64,000 nucleotides of DNA from an uncultured Oscillospiraceae bacterium (GCA_947625285.1 CANQNS010000004.1:1-64000), one strand, 5' to 3'. Positions 8,006-19,399 are shown, numbered from the stretch's first letter. Notes: a model not told the origin generated them from the sequence alone. Program-made: numbers and translations.

Positions 8006-8542
8006 TCATGAATAGATTTCCGGCTTCAGCAGGCCGATATACGGGAGATTGCGGTATTTTTCCGCATAGTCCAGGCCGTAGCCCACCACGAAGGCGTCCG
8101 GGATGGTGAATCCGGCATAGTCCGCCTTGATGGGGGCCACCCGCCGCTCCGGTTTATCCAGGAGCGTCACGATGCGGATGGAGGTGGGCTTGCGGGCCAT
8201 CATATAGTTTTTCAGATAGCTGAGGGTGTTGCCGCTGTCCAGGATGTCCTCCACGATGATCACGTCCCGGCCCTCGATGTTCTCGGTCAGGTCCTTGATG
8301 ATCTTCACCGCGCCGGTGGAAGTCGTGCCCTGGCCGTAGCTGGACACCACCATGAAGTCCACGGTGCAGTCGATGGTGCAGGCGCGGACCAGGTCGGCCA
8401 TAAAGATGAAGCAGCCCCGCAGCACGCCCACGAAAAGCGGCTTCTTACCCTTATAATCCGCGCTGATCTGCCGGCCCAGCCGGGCCACGATGCCTTTCAG
8501 TTCGTCCTCGGTGGCGATATACCGCTCCACATCCGGATGCAT
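8006..8542 (-). CDS. hpt: hypoxanthine phosphoribosyltransferase
   Basis: Purine salvage enzyme that converts hypoxanthine or guanine plus PRPP to IMP or GMP. The PRPP motif VIIVEDILDSGNTL is visible near residue 98, and the conserved KPERRVAPIKADYAGF base-binding region follows. I prefer the ATG two codons inside the track ORF because it puts GGGAGG 8 nt upstream; the first ATG is only 2 nt from the ribosome-binding site. It sits between tilS and ftsH as in many Firmicutes. Confidence 0.95.
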   Translation of the reverse strand: MHPDVERYIATEDELKGIVARLGRQISADYKGKKPLFVGVLRGCFIFMADLVRACTIDCTVDFMVVSSYGQGTTSTGAVKIIKDLTENIEGRDVIIVEDILDSGNTLSYLKNYMMARKPTSIRIVTLLDKPERRVAPIKADYAGFTIPDAFVVGYGLDYAEKYRNLPYIGLLKPEIYS

Positions 8543-8559
8543 ATCCATATCCTCCCGCG

Positions 8560-9864
8560 TTACGGCTCAGGCCGTAAAAATTTTATCTCTATGATCTGGC
8601 CGCCGCCGGACCGGGCCGCGGCGCGCTCATCCTGACCGACGCCCATCACCGCCAGCACACCGGCCCCATCCCGGAGCACGGGCACGGCCGCCCGCTCCCA
8701 GGCCGGTACGCCCGCCTCGGCAAAGAGCTGCTTCAAAGTCTTGGTGCAGCCCCGGCCCACGGGACGCATTTTATCCCCCGGCCGGCGGCCGGTGACAGAT
8801 ATACTACCACATATATTCTCACATTGAAAGTAAAAAATGTTGTACGATTTGTGAACATCTTCGGTCCCGCCGGCGAATTTTGCCGCCGTCACGCTCACGC
8901 CGGCCTCCGGCACGTCCACCTTTCCCGGCACGGGAAGCGTCCTGGCCGGGATGCTCTCCGCCGTCCCGTTCACGCCGAACACCAGCCGGTCCCCCGCTCT
9001 GGCGGCCCGCAGGCCCGGTACGTCCGCCGCGCCCCCGTCCGCCGCCGCCTTCAAAATGGCTCGCACGTGCTCCGCCGCCAGGTCCCGCCCGGCCAGCAGC
9101 CGCACGGCTCTGGACGCCACGGGCCAGGACTGCTCCGCCAAAGCTTTCGCGTCCACGCCCGTTTCGTCTCCGTACCGCCGGAGAAAGTCCCGAGCCAGTT
9201 CCTCCAAAAAAGCCTCGTCGGCCCGGGCCAAAGCCGCCGTCCGGCCCACGGCCCGGACGAAGGCGGGATTGACCGTCTCCAGGGCCGGCACGGCCTCATG
9301 CCGGACCCGGTTGCGGGCGCAGCCGCCGGAGGCGTTGGTGGTGTCCTCCACATGGGGCACGCCCTTTTCCGCCAGCCAGGCGCGGATCTCTTTTTCCGTC
9401 ACATCCAGCATGGGCCGGACCACCCGGCCCCGGACCGGCGGGATGCCCCCCAGGCCCTTCAGGCCGGTGCCGCGGGCCAGATGCAGCAGCACCGTCTCGG
9501 CATTGTCGCCGGCGGTGTGGGCCGTGGCGATGACCGCCGCGCCCAGTTCATCCGCCGCCCGCTCCAGAAAGGCGTACCGCAGCGACCGGGCCGCCGCCTC
9601 CACCCCCAGCTTCTCCCGGGCGGCAAAGGCCCCCGCATCCCCCTTTTCCGAGATGAACGGGATGGCGTTCTTTTCGCAGAAATCCTTGACAAAGGCCTCG
9701 TCCCGGTCGGACTCGGCCCCCCGCAGGCCGTGGTTATAGTGGGCGGCCGCCACCGGATAGCCTAGCTCCCGGAGCCGGCAGAGCAGGTACATGGAGTCCG
9801 CCCCGCCGGACACGGCGCACAAAATGAGCCCCTCCTTCGGCAGCAGGTCAGTATCCATCTTCAT
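8560..9864 (-). CDS. tilS: tRNA(Ile)-lysidine synthase
   Basis: Modifies C34 of the CAU-anticodon tRNA-Ile to lysidine, using ATP and lysine. The N-terminal PP-loop SGGADS (residues 19-24) and the catalytic-domain motif YNHGLRGAESDRDE mark the ATPase domain. The C-terminal TilS domain (about 340-434) carries GRRPGDKMRP and the ending LKQLFAEAGVP. The gene overlaps the end of dnaB by 17 nt. An alternative ATG two codons in is possible. Length is typical. Confidence 0.94.
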   Translation of the reverse strand: MKMDTDLLPKEGLILCAVSGGADSMYLLCRLRELGYPVAAAHYNHGLRGAESDRDEAFVKDFCEKNAIPFISEKGDAGAFAAREKLGVEAAARSLRYAFLERAADELGAAVIATAHTAGDNAETVLLHLARGTGLKGLGGIPPVRGRVVRPMLDVTEKEIRAWLAEKGVPHVEDTTNASGGCARNRVRHEAVPALETVNPAFVRAVGRTAALARADEAFLEELARDFLRRYGDETGVDAKALAEQSWPVASRAVRLLAGRDLAAEHVRAILKAAADGGAADVPGLRAARAGDRLVFGVNGTAESIPARTLPVPGKVDVPEAGVSVTAAKFAGGTEDVHKSYNIFYFQCENICGSISVTGRRPGDKMRPVGRGCTKTLKQLFAEAGVPAWERAAVPVLRDGAGVLAVMGVGQDERAAARSGGGQIIEIKFLRPEP

Positions 9865-11197
9865 CCCGGCGGCGCTCGTCGTTCACATAGGTGGTGTACT
9901 CCGGCAGCCACCGCAGATATATGGTCCCCACCCGGCCGTGGCGGTTTTTCAGGACGATGGCCTCCGCGCTGTTGGGGTCCTCGCAGGCCTGGTCGTAATA
10001 CCCCTCCCGGTAAAGGCCGATGACCGCGTCCGCGTCCTGCTCGATGGAGCCGGACTCCCGCAGGTCGGAGAGCATGGGCCGCTTGTTCTGCCGGCCCTCG
10101 TTGGCGCGGCTCAACTGGCTCATGCACACCAGGGGCACCCCCAGCTCCTTGGCGGTCACTTTCATCATGCGGCTGATGTCGCTGACGGCCTGGGTGCGGC
10201 TCTCATTGGCCCAGGTGTTGCCGCTGCCGGCGGACTGCATCAGCTGCAGATAGTCCACCACCACCAGGCCCAGGTTCTCGATGCGCCGGCACTGGGCGGC
10301 CATCTCCGCCACGGTCATGGTGGGGTTGTCGTCCAGGCGGATATCCACTTTACTGAGCACGCCGGCCGCCTCCGCCAGCTTGCCCCACTCGTCGGAGTTG
10401 AGCCGGCCCTGGTTGAGCTGGTAAAGGTCGATGTGGCTCTCGGAGGACAGCATCCGCTGGACAAGCTGCTGGCGGCTCATCTCCAGGGAGAAGATAGCCA
10501 CGGTCTTGCCGGAGGTCTTGGCGGCGTTGACGGCGATGTTCAGGGCGATACTGGTCTTGCCCATGCCGGGCCGGGAGGCGATCAGCACGAAGTCGCCGCT
10601 GCCCAGGCCCTGCAGGCACTCGTCGATATCCGCCAGGCCCGTGGAGATGCCGGGGAGCTGGCTGCCCCCCGCCGCGGCCTGGGATATCTGGCTGAGCACG
10701 TCCTGCAGCACGTTAGTCATGGGCACCAGCCCGCCGGTGACGCTCTGCTTACGCAGGGCGTATATCTTCCGCTCCGCCAGCTCCAGCACCTGCTGGCCCT
10801 GGCCGTTTTGCTGATAGACCTGCTCCTCGATCTCGGCGGCGGAGTCCCCCAACGCCCGCAGCAGCGCCCGGTCCCGGACGATCTGGCAGTATTGCAGCAC
10901 GTTGGCCGCCGTGGGCGTCACGTCCATCAGCTCCAGCAGATACTGCTGGCTGGTGGGCTTCCAGCAGCCACGGGTACGCATCTCGTCCAGCACCGTGACC
11001 GGGTCCACCTTCGCGCCCATGCTGAACATGGCGAAGATCGTCTCGAAGATGTCCCGGTTATCGTCGATGTAAAATTCAGCTCCCTTGACGCTGTTTACCA
11101 CATCGGGGATGCAGGCCGGGTCGATGAGCATCGCGCCCAGGATCGACTGCTCCGCCTCCCGCGAGTATGGCGCCTTGCGCCCCAAAAGCTCGTCCAT
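9848..11197 (-). CDS. dnaB: replicative DNA helicase DnaB
   Basis: Hexameric 5'-3' helicase of the replication fork, called DnaC in Bacillus. The N-terminal DnaB_N domain (about 10-110) is followed by the RecA-like helicase domain (about 170-445). That domain has Walker A SRPGMGKTS, Walker B LVVVDYLQLM and SLEMSRQQLVQRML. The 449-aa length is standard with no intein. The rplI stop is 3 nt before the dnaB ATG. The rplI-dnaB order is conserved across Firmicutes. Confidence 0.97.
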   Translation of the reverse strand: MDELLGRKAPYSREAEQSILGAMLIDPACIPDVVNSVKGAEFYIDDNRDIFETIFAMFSMGAKVDPVTVLDEMRTRGCWKPTSQQYLLELMDVTPTAANVLQYCQIVRDRALLRALGDSAAEIEEQVYQQNGQGQQVLELAERKIYALRKQSVTGGLVPMTNVLQDVLSQISQAAAGGSQLPGISTGLADIDECLQGLGSGDFVLIASRPGMGKTSIALNIAVNAAKTSGKTVAIFSLEMSRQQLVQRMLSSESHIDLYQLNQGRLNSDEWGKLAEAAGVLSKVDIRLDDNPTMTVAEMAAQCRRIENLGLVVVDYLQLMQSAGSGNTWANESRTQAVSDISRMMKVTAKELGVPLVCMSQLSRANEGRQNKRPMLSDLRESGSIEQDADAVIGLYREGYYDQACEDPNSAEAIVLKNRHGRVGTIYLRWLPEYTTYVNDERRRDEDGY

Positions 11198-11200
11198 CGG

Positions 11201-11650
11201 TCACTTCTCCTCTGTCACCATCACATGGATCGTCCCGGCGATCTCATAGCCCAGCTTGCACTTGACCTGGAAAGTTCCGAACTGCTTGATGGGCTCGGCC
11301 AGCACGATCTGGTTCTTCCCGATCTGGATGCCGTGCTGGGCGTCCAGGGCCTCAGCGATCTGGCTGGAGGTGACAGAGCCGAACAGCTTGCCGCCCGCGC
11401 CGGCCTTGGCCTTCACATGGACCACCACCGCGCCCAGCCGCTCGGCGTATTCCTGGGCCTGGGCCTTCTCCCTGGCGATCTGTGCCTGGCGGGCCTTATC
11501 CTTCAAGCGCATGGCGTTCAGGTTGTCCGCCGTGGCCTCCACGGCCAGTCCCCGGGGCAGCAGATAGTTGCGCCCGTAGCCGTCGGAGACCTCCTTCAGC
11601 TCGCCCTTTTTGCCCTGGCCTTTGATATCCTGCTGTAAAATGACCTTCAT
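11201..11650 (-). CDS. rplI: 50S ribosomal protein L9
   Basis: Large-subunit protein at the base of the L1 stalk. It begins [16 protein letters not shown], the canonical L9 N-domain. A long helix (about 40-75) and the C-domain ending [13 protein letters not shown] follow. I moved the start 12 codons into the track ORF because GGGGGAGA lies 6 nt before this ATG and all L9 proteins begin here. It lies between gdpP and dnaB. Confidence 0.97.
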   Translation of the reverse strand: MKVILQQDIKGQGKKGELKEVSDGYGRNYLLPRGLAVEATADNLNAMRLKDKARQAQIAREKAQAQEYAERLGAVVVHVKAKAGAGGKLFGSVTSSQIAEALDAQHGIQIGKNQIVLAEPIKQFGTFQVKCKLGYEIAGTIHVMVTEEK

Positions 11651-11666
11651 CGCGTTCTCCCCCTTG

Positions 11667-13664
11667 TCATATGTCCAGATATTCATCTATGGCCGCCTTC
11701 AGGCGGGCCTCCGCCTCCTGGATGGAGGTATTTTGCAACTGGGCCCCGGCCGCGGACTGGTTGCCGCCGCCCCCCAGCTTTTCCAGCAGCACCTGCACGT
11801 TCAGACTGCCGATGCTCCGGGCGGAGAGGATCGCGCCCCCGTCCGCCGTGGGATAGAGCACCACGGAGGCCTCCACGTCGGAGATGTTCAGCATCTCGTC
11901 GGCGGCCTGGGCGGCCACCACCCGGTCAACCTCGTGGTCCATGACCGCCAGGCAGATGTTGTCCCTGTACACGGTGGACCGCTCCAAAATGGCGTAGCGG
12001 CTGACGGTGTGCTGCATATCGCTTTGCAGCAGCCGCTTCACGGCCACCGTGTCCGCCCCCATCCGGCGCAGGAACGCCGCCGCCTCGAAGGTCCGCTCGC
12101 CGGTGCGCAGGGTGAAGTTCTTGGTGTCGGTGACGATGCCGGCCAGCAGGGCCTCCGCCTCCACCCGGGATATGCTCTCCGGCTCCACCAGCTCCTGCAA
12201 AAGCTCCACCGTCAGCTCCGAGGCGGAGGAGGCGTAGGGCTCGTGGAAGGTCAGGGCCGCGTTTTCGATATAGGACGCCGCCCGCCGGTGGTGGTCGATG
12301 ATCACGAGCCGGCTGATGGTCTGCAAAAGGGCCTCGTCCTCCACCTGCTCCGGGCGGTTGGTGTCCACCACCACCAGAAGGCTCCTGGAGTTTGCCTGGA
12401 GCATGGCCTCCTTGGGCGAGACGAAGATGTCCTCATACTCCTTGTGTCGTTTCAGCTCCTCGATCATGACGTCGCAGGCGTTGGGCGTGCTGCCCATGAC
12501 GATGCGGGCCCGCTTGCCGTAGCTTTTGGCGATGCAGCAGATGCCCACCGCCGCGCCCAGCGCGTCCATGTCCGCGAACCGGTGGCCCATGATATAGGTG
12601 GTGGAGGCGTCCTTGATGAAGGCCCCCAGGGCGTTCGCCACCACCCGGCTCTTGACCTTGGTGCGGGTCTCTACCTCGGTGGCCCGGCCGCCGTAAAAGT
12701 CGAAGCTCATGCGGTTGCGGACCACCACCTGGTCGCCGCCCCGGCTGAGAGCCATCTCCACGCTCATGGAGGCAAAGTTGAAATCCTCCTCCAGACTGGC
12801 CCCGTCCAGCCCCGCGCCGATGCTGACCGTGGCGTGGATGCCGGAGGTATTGGAAACGGTCCGCACCGTGTCCAGCACGGTGAACTTGTTGGCGGCCAGC
12901 TTGTCGAAGTACCGCCGCTCGCAGAGATAGATATACCGATCCCGGTCATACCGGCGCAGAAAACCCCGCATCCCCTCGGTCCACTGGACCAGGCAGTCCT
13001 CCAACTGGTTGCGCAGGTCGTTTTTGGTCCGCTCCGGCACGTTTTTCATCAGCTCGTCATAGTTGTCGATCATGATGAGCATGATGACGGGCCGGGAGGC
13101 GGCGTACTCCAGGCGGATGTCCTCATAGTCGGTCACATCCACCCAGTAGGTGACGCCCATGGAGCCGCTGACCTGCTCCCCCTCCTTGCCCCGGACCAGA
13201 TTGCCGTGGACCTGATAGCGGCGGCCGTTCACCTCCACCAGACCCGGGCAGCGGCTCTTTCCCTCCAGGACCCACTTGCCCTGGAAGTTCGGCGCCAGGT
13301 CGGTCATGGACACGTCCACGCTGGGCTCCTTGCGGCCGCAGATCTGGAAAAACTCCTGGTTGGCCCACACCAGCCGGCCCGAGTCAGCGAAAAAGGCCGC
13401 CATGGGCAGGGGGAAATTGAGCATGGCGTTGTCCCGGGCCACCTCCGAATCGTAGGTGACGGACTGGATATACTCCATCAACTCCCGCTTGCGCTGTCTT
13501 GCCAGGCCCGTGTGGACCACGAACAGCGCCACCGCAGTGATGGCCTCTCCGGCGGCCAGGCGGTATTCCTTGAAAAATACCGCCGTGATCCCGGCGAACA
13601 GAGCCAGACAGAGTATATAAAGCCGGGAAGCCGGCTCGCCCAATCTCTTGGCGATCTTATTCAT
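11667..13664 (-). CDS. gdpP: cyclic-di-AMP phosphodiesterase GdpP
   Basis: Membrane DHH-DHHA1 phosphodiesterase that degrades c-di-AMP, which controls potassium, osmolyte and wall homeostasis. Two N-terminal membrane segments (about 15-55) precede a PAS-like domain (about 75-160), a degenerate GGDEF domain (about 170-300) and the DHH domain ([14 protein letters not shown] near 360; VIIDHHRR near 430). The C-terminal DHHA1 domain ends with [10 protein letters not shown] use ATG 13664, with GGAG 9 nt upstream, rather than the TTG five codons earlier. It is the first gene of the leftward housekeeping run and has a good promoter. Confidence 0.94.
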   Translation of the reverse strand: MNKIAKRLGEPASRLYILCLALFAGITAVFFKEYRLAAGEAITAVALFVVHTGLARQRKRELMEYIQSVTYDSEVARDNAMLNFPLPMAAFFADSGRLVWANQEFFQICGRKEPSVDVSMTDLAPNFQGKWVLEGKSRCPGLVEVNGRRYQVHGNLVRGKEGEQVSGSMGVTYWVDVTDYEDIRLEYAASRPVIMLIMIDNYDELMKNVPERTKNDLRNQLEDCLVQWTEGMRGFLRRYDRDRYIYLCERRYFDKLAANKFTVLDTVRTVSNTSGIHATVSIGAGLDGASLEEDFNFASMSVEMALSRGGDQVVVRNRMSFDFYGGRATEVETRTKVKSRVVANALGAFIKDASTTYIMGHRFADMDALGAAVGICCIAKSYGKRARIVMGSTPNACDVMIEELKRHKEYEDIFVSPKEAMLQANSRSLLVVVDTNRPEQVEDEALLQTISRLVIIDHHRRAASYIENAALTFHEPYASSASELTVELLQELVEPESISRVEAEALLAGIVTDTKNFTLRTGERTFEAAAFLRRMGADTVAVKRLLQSDMQHTVSRYAILERSTVYRDNICLAVMDHEVDRVVAAQAADEMLNISDVEASVVLYPTADGGAILSARSIGSLNVQVLLEKLGGGGNQSAAGAQLQNTSIQEAEARLKAAIDEYLDI

Positions 13665-13696
13665 GGCATACTGCTCCAAAATACATATTCTGTATC

Positions 13697-13725
13697 ATTA
13701 TAGCAGAAACACCATAATAATACAA
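13697..13725 (-). promoter_or_regulatory. gdpP promoter
   Basis: Minus strand TTGTAT (13720-13725), 17-bp spacer, TATAAT (13697-13702), 33 bp before the gdpP ATG. It likely drives gdpP-rplI-dnaB and downstream genes. Confidence 0.65.
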
Positions 13726-13773
13726 TTACATTTTTCCCGCCCCTTGACCGCATACTAAAGACGAGGTGAAAGG

Positions 13774-14733
13774 ATGAAAGCGGTCGTACTCACCGGCGGG
13801 GAGGGAACGCGCCTGCGGTCCATATCCGGCGGGCTTCCCAAGCCCATGATGCCTCTGCTGGGCGTGCCGCTGCTGGAGCGGACGGTGGCCCTTTTGCGGG
13901 AAAACGGCTTTGACAGCCTTTGCTTTACCCTCCACTACGCCCCCCGGATCATCCGGGACCACTTCGGGGACGGCTCCGCCTTCGGCGTGCGTATCGAGTA
14001 CCGGGAGGAGCCCACGGCTCTGGGCACCGCCGGGGCCGTAGCCAACTGCGCGGACTTCGTGGGGGACGAAAAATTCCTCGTCATGAGCGGGGACAGCGCC
14101 TGCGACTTCGACCTGGCGGACCTGCTGGCGGACCACCGCCAGGGCGTCACCATCGCGCTGGCCGCCCAGGCGGAGCCCCTCCCCTACGGTCTGGTGCTGA
14201 CGGACCGGGACGGGCGCGTCACCGGCTTTCTGGAAAAGCCCACCTGGGAGCGGGTAGTCACGGACCGGGTCAGCACGGGCATATACGCCCTGAGCCCGGA
14301 CGTGCTGGACCGGGTGCCCCGCGACAGGCCCTTCGACTTTGCCAAGGACCTGTTCCCCCTGCTGCTGCAAGAGGGCGCGCCCCTGCGGGGCCGGGTCATG
14401 GAGGGCTACTGGTGCGACATCGGCACGCCCCGGGCCTATTATCAGTGCAATCTGGACGCGCTGGACGGGCTTTACCACCTGCCCGGCCAGGACGCGCCGC
14501 CCCGGCGGGTGGTGCCCTGCCGGGACCGGGCAAGGCTCATGCGGGCCATGAGCGAGGCGTTGGCGGGCTTCGGCGCGGACTTCACCGACGGCCTCACCGT
14601 CCAGAACGACCGGGGCCGGGTCCATCTGGCCCCGCTGCCGGACCGGTGCGCCCTGGCCCTGGAGGGGGACCGGGCCGCCGTCCGGCGGCTGGAGGCCCTG
14701 GCCCGGAAGCTGGAGCGCGACATGGAAAGATAA
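13774..14733 (+). CDS. sugar-1-phosphate nucleotidyltransferase (NTP_transferase)
   Basis: Activates a sugar phosphate to a nucleotide sugar; the exact sugar is unknown. The N-terminal signature AVVLTGGEGTRLRSISGGLPKP is the pyrophosphorylase motif, followed by LGTAGAVANC, MSGDSACDFD (metal Asp) and GYWCDIGTPRAYYQ. These match the mannose-1-phosphate guanylyltransferase/RfbA-like branch. The C-terminal 80 residues are arginine-rich and show no left-handed beta-helix acyltransferase repeats. It stands alone on the plus strand between gdpP and ftsZ, with GAGGTGAAAGG before the ATG. It may supply precursor for surface polysaccharide, together with the sugar transferase at 33.3 kb; that link is inference. 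Confidence 0.82.
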   Translation: MKAVVLTGGEGTRLRSISGGLPKPMMPLLGVPLLERTVALLRENGFDSLCFTLHYAPRIIRDHFGDGSAFGVRIEYREEPTALGTAGAVANCADFVGDEKFLVMSGDSACDFDLADLLADHRQGVTIALAAQAEPLPYGLVLTDRDGRVTGFLEKPTWERVVTDRVSTGIYALSPDVLDRVPRDRPFDFAKDLFPLLLQEGAPLRGRVMEGYWCDIGTPRAYYQCNLDALDGLYHLPGQDAPPRRVVPCRDRARLMRAMSEALAGFGADFTDGLTVQNDRGRVHLAPLPDRCALALEGDRAAVRRLEALARKLERDMER

Positions 14734-14737
14734 AAAA

Positions 14738-14767
14738 CGACCGGCATGGCGGAGGCCATGCCGGTCG
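14738..14767. terminator. bidirectional terminator between nucleotidyltransferase and ftsZ
   Basis: 12-bp perfect stem CGACCGGCATGG/CCATGCCGGTCG with a 6-nt loop. On the minus strand it is followed by TTTTTT, so it mainly ends the ftsZ transcript. It also lies directly after the plus-strand gene. Confidence 0.8.
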
Positions 14768-14781
14768 CGTCTGGTCGGTCT

Positions 14782-15930
<1,149 letters not shown>

Positions 15931-16008
15931 CTTTATTTGCCTCCCGTGTATTTCGATATGGGCACACGTCAGTAGACAGGCACGCTCCGCCCAAATTACA
16001 TATGTTAC

Positions 16009-16037
16009 ATTTTATTACGGATTTTCGCGCAGGTCAA
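16009..16037 (-). promoter_or_regulatory. ftsZ promoter
   Basis: Minus strand TTGACC (16032-16037), 17-bp spacer, TAAAAT (16009-16014). It lies in the 162-bp ftsQ-ftsZ gap. Confidence 0.6.
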
Positions 16038-16092
16038 TAGTTTATTTAAAAATATTATGTCAAACGGCGGAAAATTTTTCTTTTTGGGTCTC

Positions 16093-16851
16093 TCAGCCCG
16101 GCGTAAAGCGCACCGTAACGCCGTCGGACAGGTTTATGGTGCCCGTTTCCTGGGGCGTCAGCTGGGGCACGCCGCTCAAAAGCATCCGCAGCTTATAGTC
16201 CGTATTGTCGTTGGAGCCCATGCGGACGGTGAACCGGCCCTGGTACTGGAAGGTGGGGTTAGCGGGGTTGGACATATCCAGCTGATCCACGTCGCCGGCC
16301 ATATTCAGCTCCTCTACGGCCCCCAGCAGCTCCTGCAGATAGGACAGCTTCAGGTTATCCTCCTCCGCCACCTTCATGGGCTTGCCGGCCTCCGGGTCCT
16401 GGGGGGTCAGGTTCAGCACATGGATCAGGCCGGACAGCTCCTCCGGCCCGGCGGACTTGAGCATCTTGCAGTTGCCGGTCACCACCCAGTAGGTCCCCTC
16501 CCACTCCACGTAGGCCACGGCGGTGCTCTCCCGGACCCGGATGATGAGCTTGTTGGGCATCACCGGCTCCACGTTGGCGTCCTCCACCTGGGACAGACGG
16601 GAATAGATGCGGCTGGACGCGCCGGCCCGGTCGATGAAGAACAGGTTGTCGCCCACGTCGATGCCGGAGGCCTCGATGATCTCCTGGGGCGTATAGCTCT
16701 CCTGGCCCACCACCTCGATGGTCTGCACGCGGAAGAACACGCCCACGCCGAACACGAAGGCGACCAGCACCAGCAAAAAGGACAGCGGCGCGAACACCGC
16801 GCTCTTTTTCTTCTTTTTCCTCGCCGCGCCGTAACGATCTCTAGTAGCCAA
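16093..16851 (-). CDS. ftsQ: cell division protein FtsQ/DivIB
   Basis: Bitopic divisome protein. A basic cytoplasmic N-terminus (RKKKKK at 11-16) and one membrane segment (about 24-44) precede a POTRA domain starting VQTIEVVGQESYTPQEII and an FtsQ-type beta domain. The start codon appears to be TTG: GAGAGG lies 8 nt upstream and no in-frame ATG exists before the membrane segment. It lies between murA and ftsZ, the usual divIB position. Confidence 0.85.
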   Translation of the reverse strand: MATRDRYGAARKKKKKSAVFAPLSFLLVLVAFVFGVGVFFRVQTIEVVGQESYTPQEIIEASGIDVGDNLFFIDRAGASSRIYSRLSQVEDANVEPVMPNKLIIRVRESTAVAYVEWEGTYWVVTGNCKMLKSAGPEELSGLIHVLNLTPQDPEAGKPMKVAEEDNLKLSYLQELLGAVEELNMAGDVDQLDMSNPANPTFQYQGRFTVRMGSNDNTDYKLRMLLSGVPQLTPQETGTINLSDGVTVRFTPG

Positions 16852-16911
16852 TGTCCGTACCTCTCATTCGGTCAACTCTAAACGTATTATTCGACTTACT
16901 GCCAGCGGGAT

Positions 16912-18177
16912 TCATTCCTGCCGGGCAGGATCGATCTTGATATGCCCGCCAAGGGCGGAAAGCACCCTGTCGAAGCCCTCGTAGCCCCGGGCCACATGGC
17001 CCCGGTCCAGTATCTCCGTCTCGCCCTCCGCGCCCAGGCCCGCGATGATCAGCGCGGCCCCGCCTCGCAGATCCTCCGCCTCTACCCTGGCGCCCCGAAG
17101 CCGCTCTACGCCGGTGACGACGGCCCGGCGGCCATCCAGGCGGATATCCGCCCCCATGGCGGCGAAGTGGGCGGCCTGCCGGTAGCGGTGGTCGAAGATG
17201 TTCTCCACGAAGGTGGTCCGGCCCGCCGCCTTCAGGCTGGCCGCCATCATCAGCGGCTGGGCGTCGGTGGGAAAGCCGGGATAGGGCTCCGTCACGATGG
17301 TCCGGCCGCCCCGCAGACGGCCGCCGCAGCGGATGCGGAGCCGGCGCGTGCCGGCGTCCAACTGCGCGCCCATGGCCGCCAGCTCCTCCGCCACGCTGCC
17401 CACATGGGCCGGGTCCAGGCCCCGCAGCTCCAGATCGCCGCCGGCGCAGGCGCAGGCGCACAGCATGGTGGCCCCCACGATCCTGTCCGGCATGACCCGC
17501 CAGAGCGCGTGCCGGACCGGGCGCATCCCCCGTATCTTTATCACGGAGGTGCCCGCGCCCTCCACGTCGGCCCCCAGGACCCGCAAAAAGCCTTGAAGCT
17601 CAACGATCTCCGGCTCTTTTGCCGCTCCGGTGAGGATCGTTTCCCCCCGGGCGGCGCAGGCGGCGATCATGGCGTTTTCCGTAGCCCCCACGCTGGGCAG
17701 AGCCAGATGGACCGTCCCGCCGGTGAGACCGGGCGCACGGCAGACGATCTCGCCCTGCTCCACGCGCACCTCCGCGCCCAGAGCCTCCATGGCCGCCAGA
17801 TGCAGATCCACCGGCCTGGGCCCCAGCTCGCAGCCGCCGGGCATGGCGATGCGCGCCTGGCCGCAGCGGGCCAGGATGGCCCCCAGAAAGACGATGGACG
17901 AGCGCATCTGCCCGGTCAGCTCCCGGGGTATGCGGCAGCCGGTCACGTTCCGGGAATCGATGGCTACCGTGCCGCCCTGCCGCTGGACCACGCAGCCAAG
18001 CTGGCGCAGTATCTCCAGCGACGCCTCCACGTCCCGCAGCGCGGGCACGTTGGTAAGCTCCGTCTCACAGCCCGTCAGTATCGCCGCCGCCAGCACCGGC
18101 AGCACGGCGTTTTTCGCGCCCTGGATGGTCAGACTGCCCTCCAGAGGATATCCACCCTGTACGCGCCATATGCTCAT
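16912..18177 (-). CDS. murA: UDP-N-acetylglucosamine 1-carboxyvinyltransferase
   Basis: First committed step of peptidoglycan precursor synthesis: transfer of enolpyruvate from PEP to UDP-GlcNAc. The catalytic Cys is present in PGGCELGPRPVDLH, so a fosfomycin-sensitive-type active site is expected. I start at MSIWRVQGG, 13 codons inside the track ORF, because GGAGG lies 7 nt upstream and the true fold begins there. It is 421 aa, typical. It sits in the dcw cluster between murG and ftsQ, where several clostridia keep a MurA copy. Confidence 0.95.
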   Translation of the reverse strand: MSIWRVQGGYPLEGSLTIQGAKNAVLPVLAAAILTGCETELTNVPALRDVEASLEILRQLGCVVQRQGGTVAIDSRNVTGCRIPRELTGQMRSSIVFLGAILARCGQARIAMPGGCELGPRPVDLHLAAMEALGAEVRVEQGEIVCRAPGLTGGTVHLALPSVGATENAMIAACAARGETILTGAAKEPEIVELQGFLRVLGADVEGAGTSVIKIRGMRPVRHALWRVMPDRIVGATMLCACACAGGDLELRGLDPAHVGSVAEELAAMGAQLDAGTRRLRIRCGGRLRGGRTIVTEPYPGFPTDAQPLMMAASLKAAGRTTFVENIFDHRYRQAAHFAAMGADIRLDGRRAVVTGVERLRGARVEAEDLRGGAALIIAGLGAEGETEILDRGHVARGYEGFDRVLSALGGHIKIDPARQE

Positions 18178-18267
18178 GTTCCGCCCTCCGGCCAGTATGT
18201 AGAAAATGATCACCACATACTATGCGCTCCGGCGGTTTTTGTGCAGGCGCGGCGGCCGCCGCGAGAC

Positions 18268-19398
18268 CTACCGGGTCCGCTTCCCGCTCTCCGCCAGGCC
18301 CAGCACGATGGACGCGATCCGGTCCGTGGCGTCGCTGACGCCCAGGCGCAGGGAGGCCTCATGCATGGCGGCCAGCGCGGCCTTGTCCCCCAGCAGCCCC
18401 GTCACCGTGTCATACAGCGCGTCCGCGTCGAACCGGCCCTCCAGCAGCATTTTGGCGGCTCCGGCCTTTTCCATGACCCGGGCGTTCTTCTCCTGGTGGT
18501 GGTTGACTACGTTGGGGCTGGGCACCATGACGGCGGGCTTGCCCAGGTAGGTCAGCTCGCTGATGGTGGACGCGCCGCTGCGGCAGATGATCACGTCCGC
18601 CGCGGCCATGACCTTGGGCATATCGTAGATATATTCCCGCACGTCCACGCCGGGCTCCCGCAGTCCGGCCCTGTCCAGCTTTTCCCGCACGGCCTCATAA
18701 TACCGCTTGCCGGTGGCGTAGATAAGGCGCATATCGGGCTTCTCCCCCATCCGGCGGATGAAGCCCAGCATGGTCTCGTTCATATAGTCCGCGCCCAGGG
18801 AGCCGAACACGGCCAGCGCCAGCGGCCGCTCCGGGTCCAGACCCAGCTCCCGGCGGGCTTTGGCCCTGTCCAGGCCCTTGAAATCCACCCGGACCGGGGT
18901 GCCGGTGACCTCCACCTTCGCGGGGTCCTTGTAAAAATCCCGGCTGTCGGCCAAGCCCACCATGATCTGGTCCACGGTCTTTTCCAGCAGCTTCGTGGTA
19001 AGGCCCGGCACGGCGTTGGACTCATGCACCGCCGTGGGGACGCCCATATCCGCCGCCATCTTCAGCACCGGGTAACACACATATCCCCCGGTGCCCACGG
19101 CCACGTCGGGCTGAAACTCCTCTATGTACTTTTTCGCCAGCCGGCAGGCGGAGACGACACGGCCCACGGCCCGGATGTTCTCCGCGATCATCCGGGGCTT
19201 CATGCTCCGGCGGAAGCCGGAGATGCGCACGGTCTTGATGGGGTACCCCTCCCGGGGCACCAGCTCCGTCTCCATATGGCCCTCCGCGCCCACGAACAGG
19301 ATCTCCGCGTCTGGGACGATCTGGCGGATGCGGCCGGCCACGCCCAGGGCCGGGTTGATGTGTCCGGCGGTACCGCCGCAGGTGAACAGCACTCTCAT
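18268..19398 (-). CDS. murG: UDP-GlcNAc:lipid I glycosyltransferase MurG
   Basis: Peripheral membrane GT28 enzyme that converts lipid I to lipid II. The N-terminal glycine loop FTCGGTAGHINPALG and the second-domain SGASTISELTYLGKPAVMVPSP nucleotide-sugar site are visible. The 376-aa length is typical. It starts one base after the ftsW stop. Confidence 0.96.
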   Translation of the reverse strand: MRVLFTCGGTAGHINPALGVAGRIRQIVPDAEILFVGAEGHMETELVPREGYPIKTVRISGFRRSMKPRMIAENIRAVGRVVSACRLAKKYIEEFQPDVAVGTGGYVCYPVLKMAADMGVPTAVHESNAVPGLTTKLLEKTVDQIMVGLADSRDFYKDPAKVEVTGTPVRVDFKGLDRAKARRELGLDPERPLALAVFGSLGADYMNETMLGFIRRMGEKPDMRLIYATGKRYYEAVREKLDRAGLREPGVDVREYIYDMPKVMAAADVIICRSGASTISELTYLGKPAVMVPSPNVVNHHQEKNARVMEKAGAAKMLLEGRFDADALYDTVTGLLGDKAALAAMHEASLRLGVSDATDRIASIVLGLAESGKRTR

Positions 19399-19399
19399 A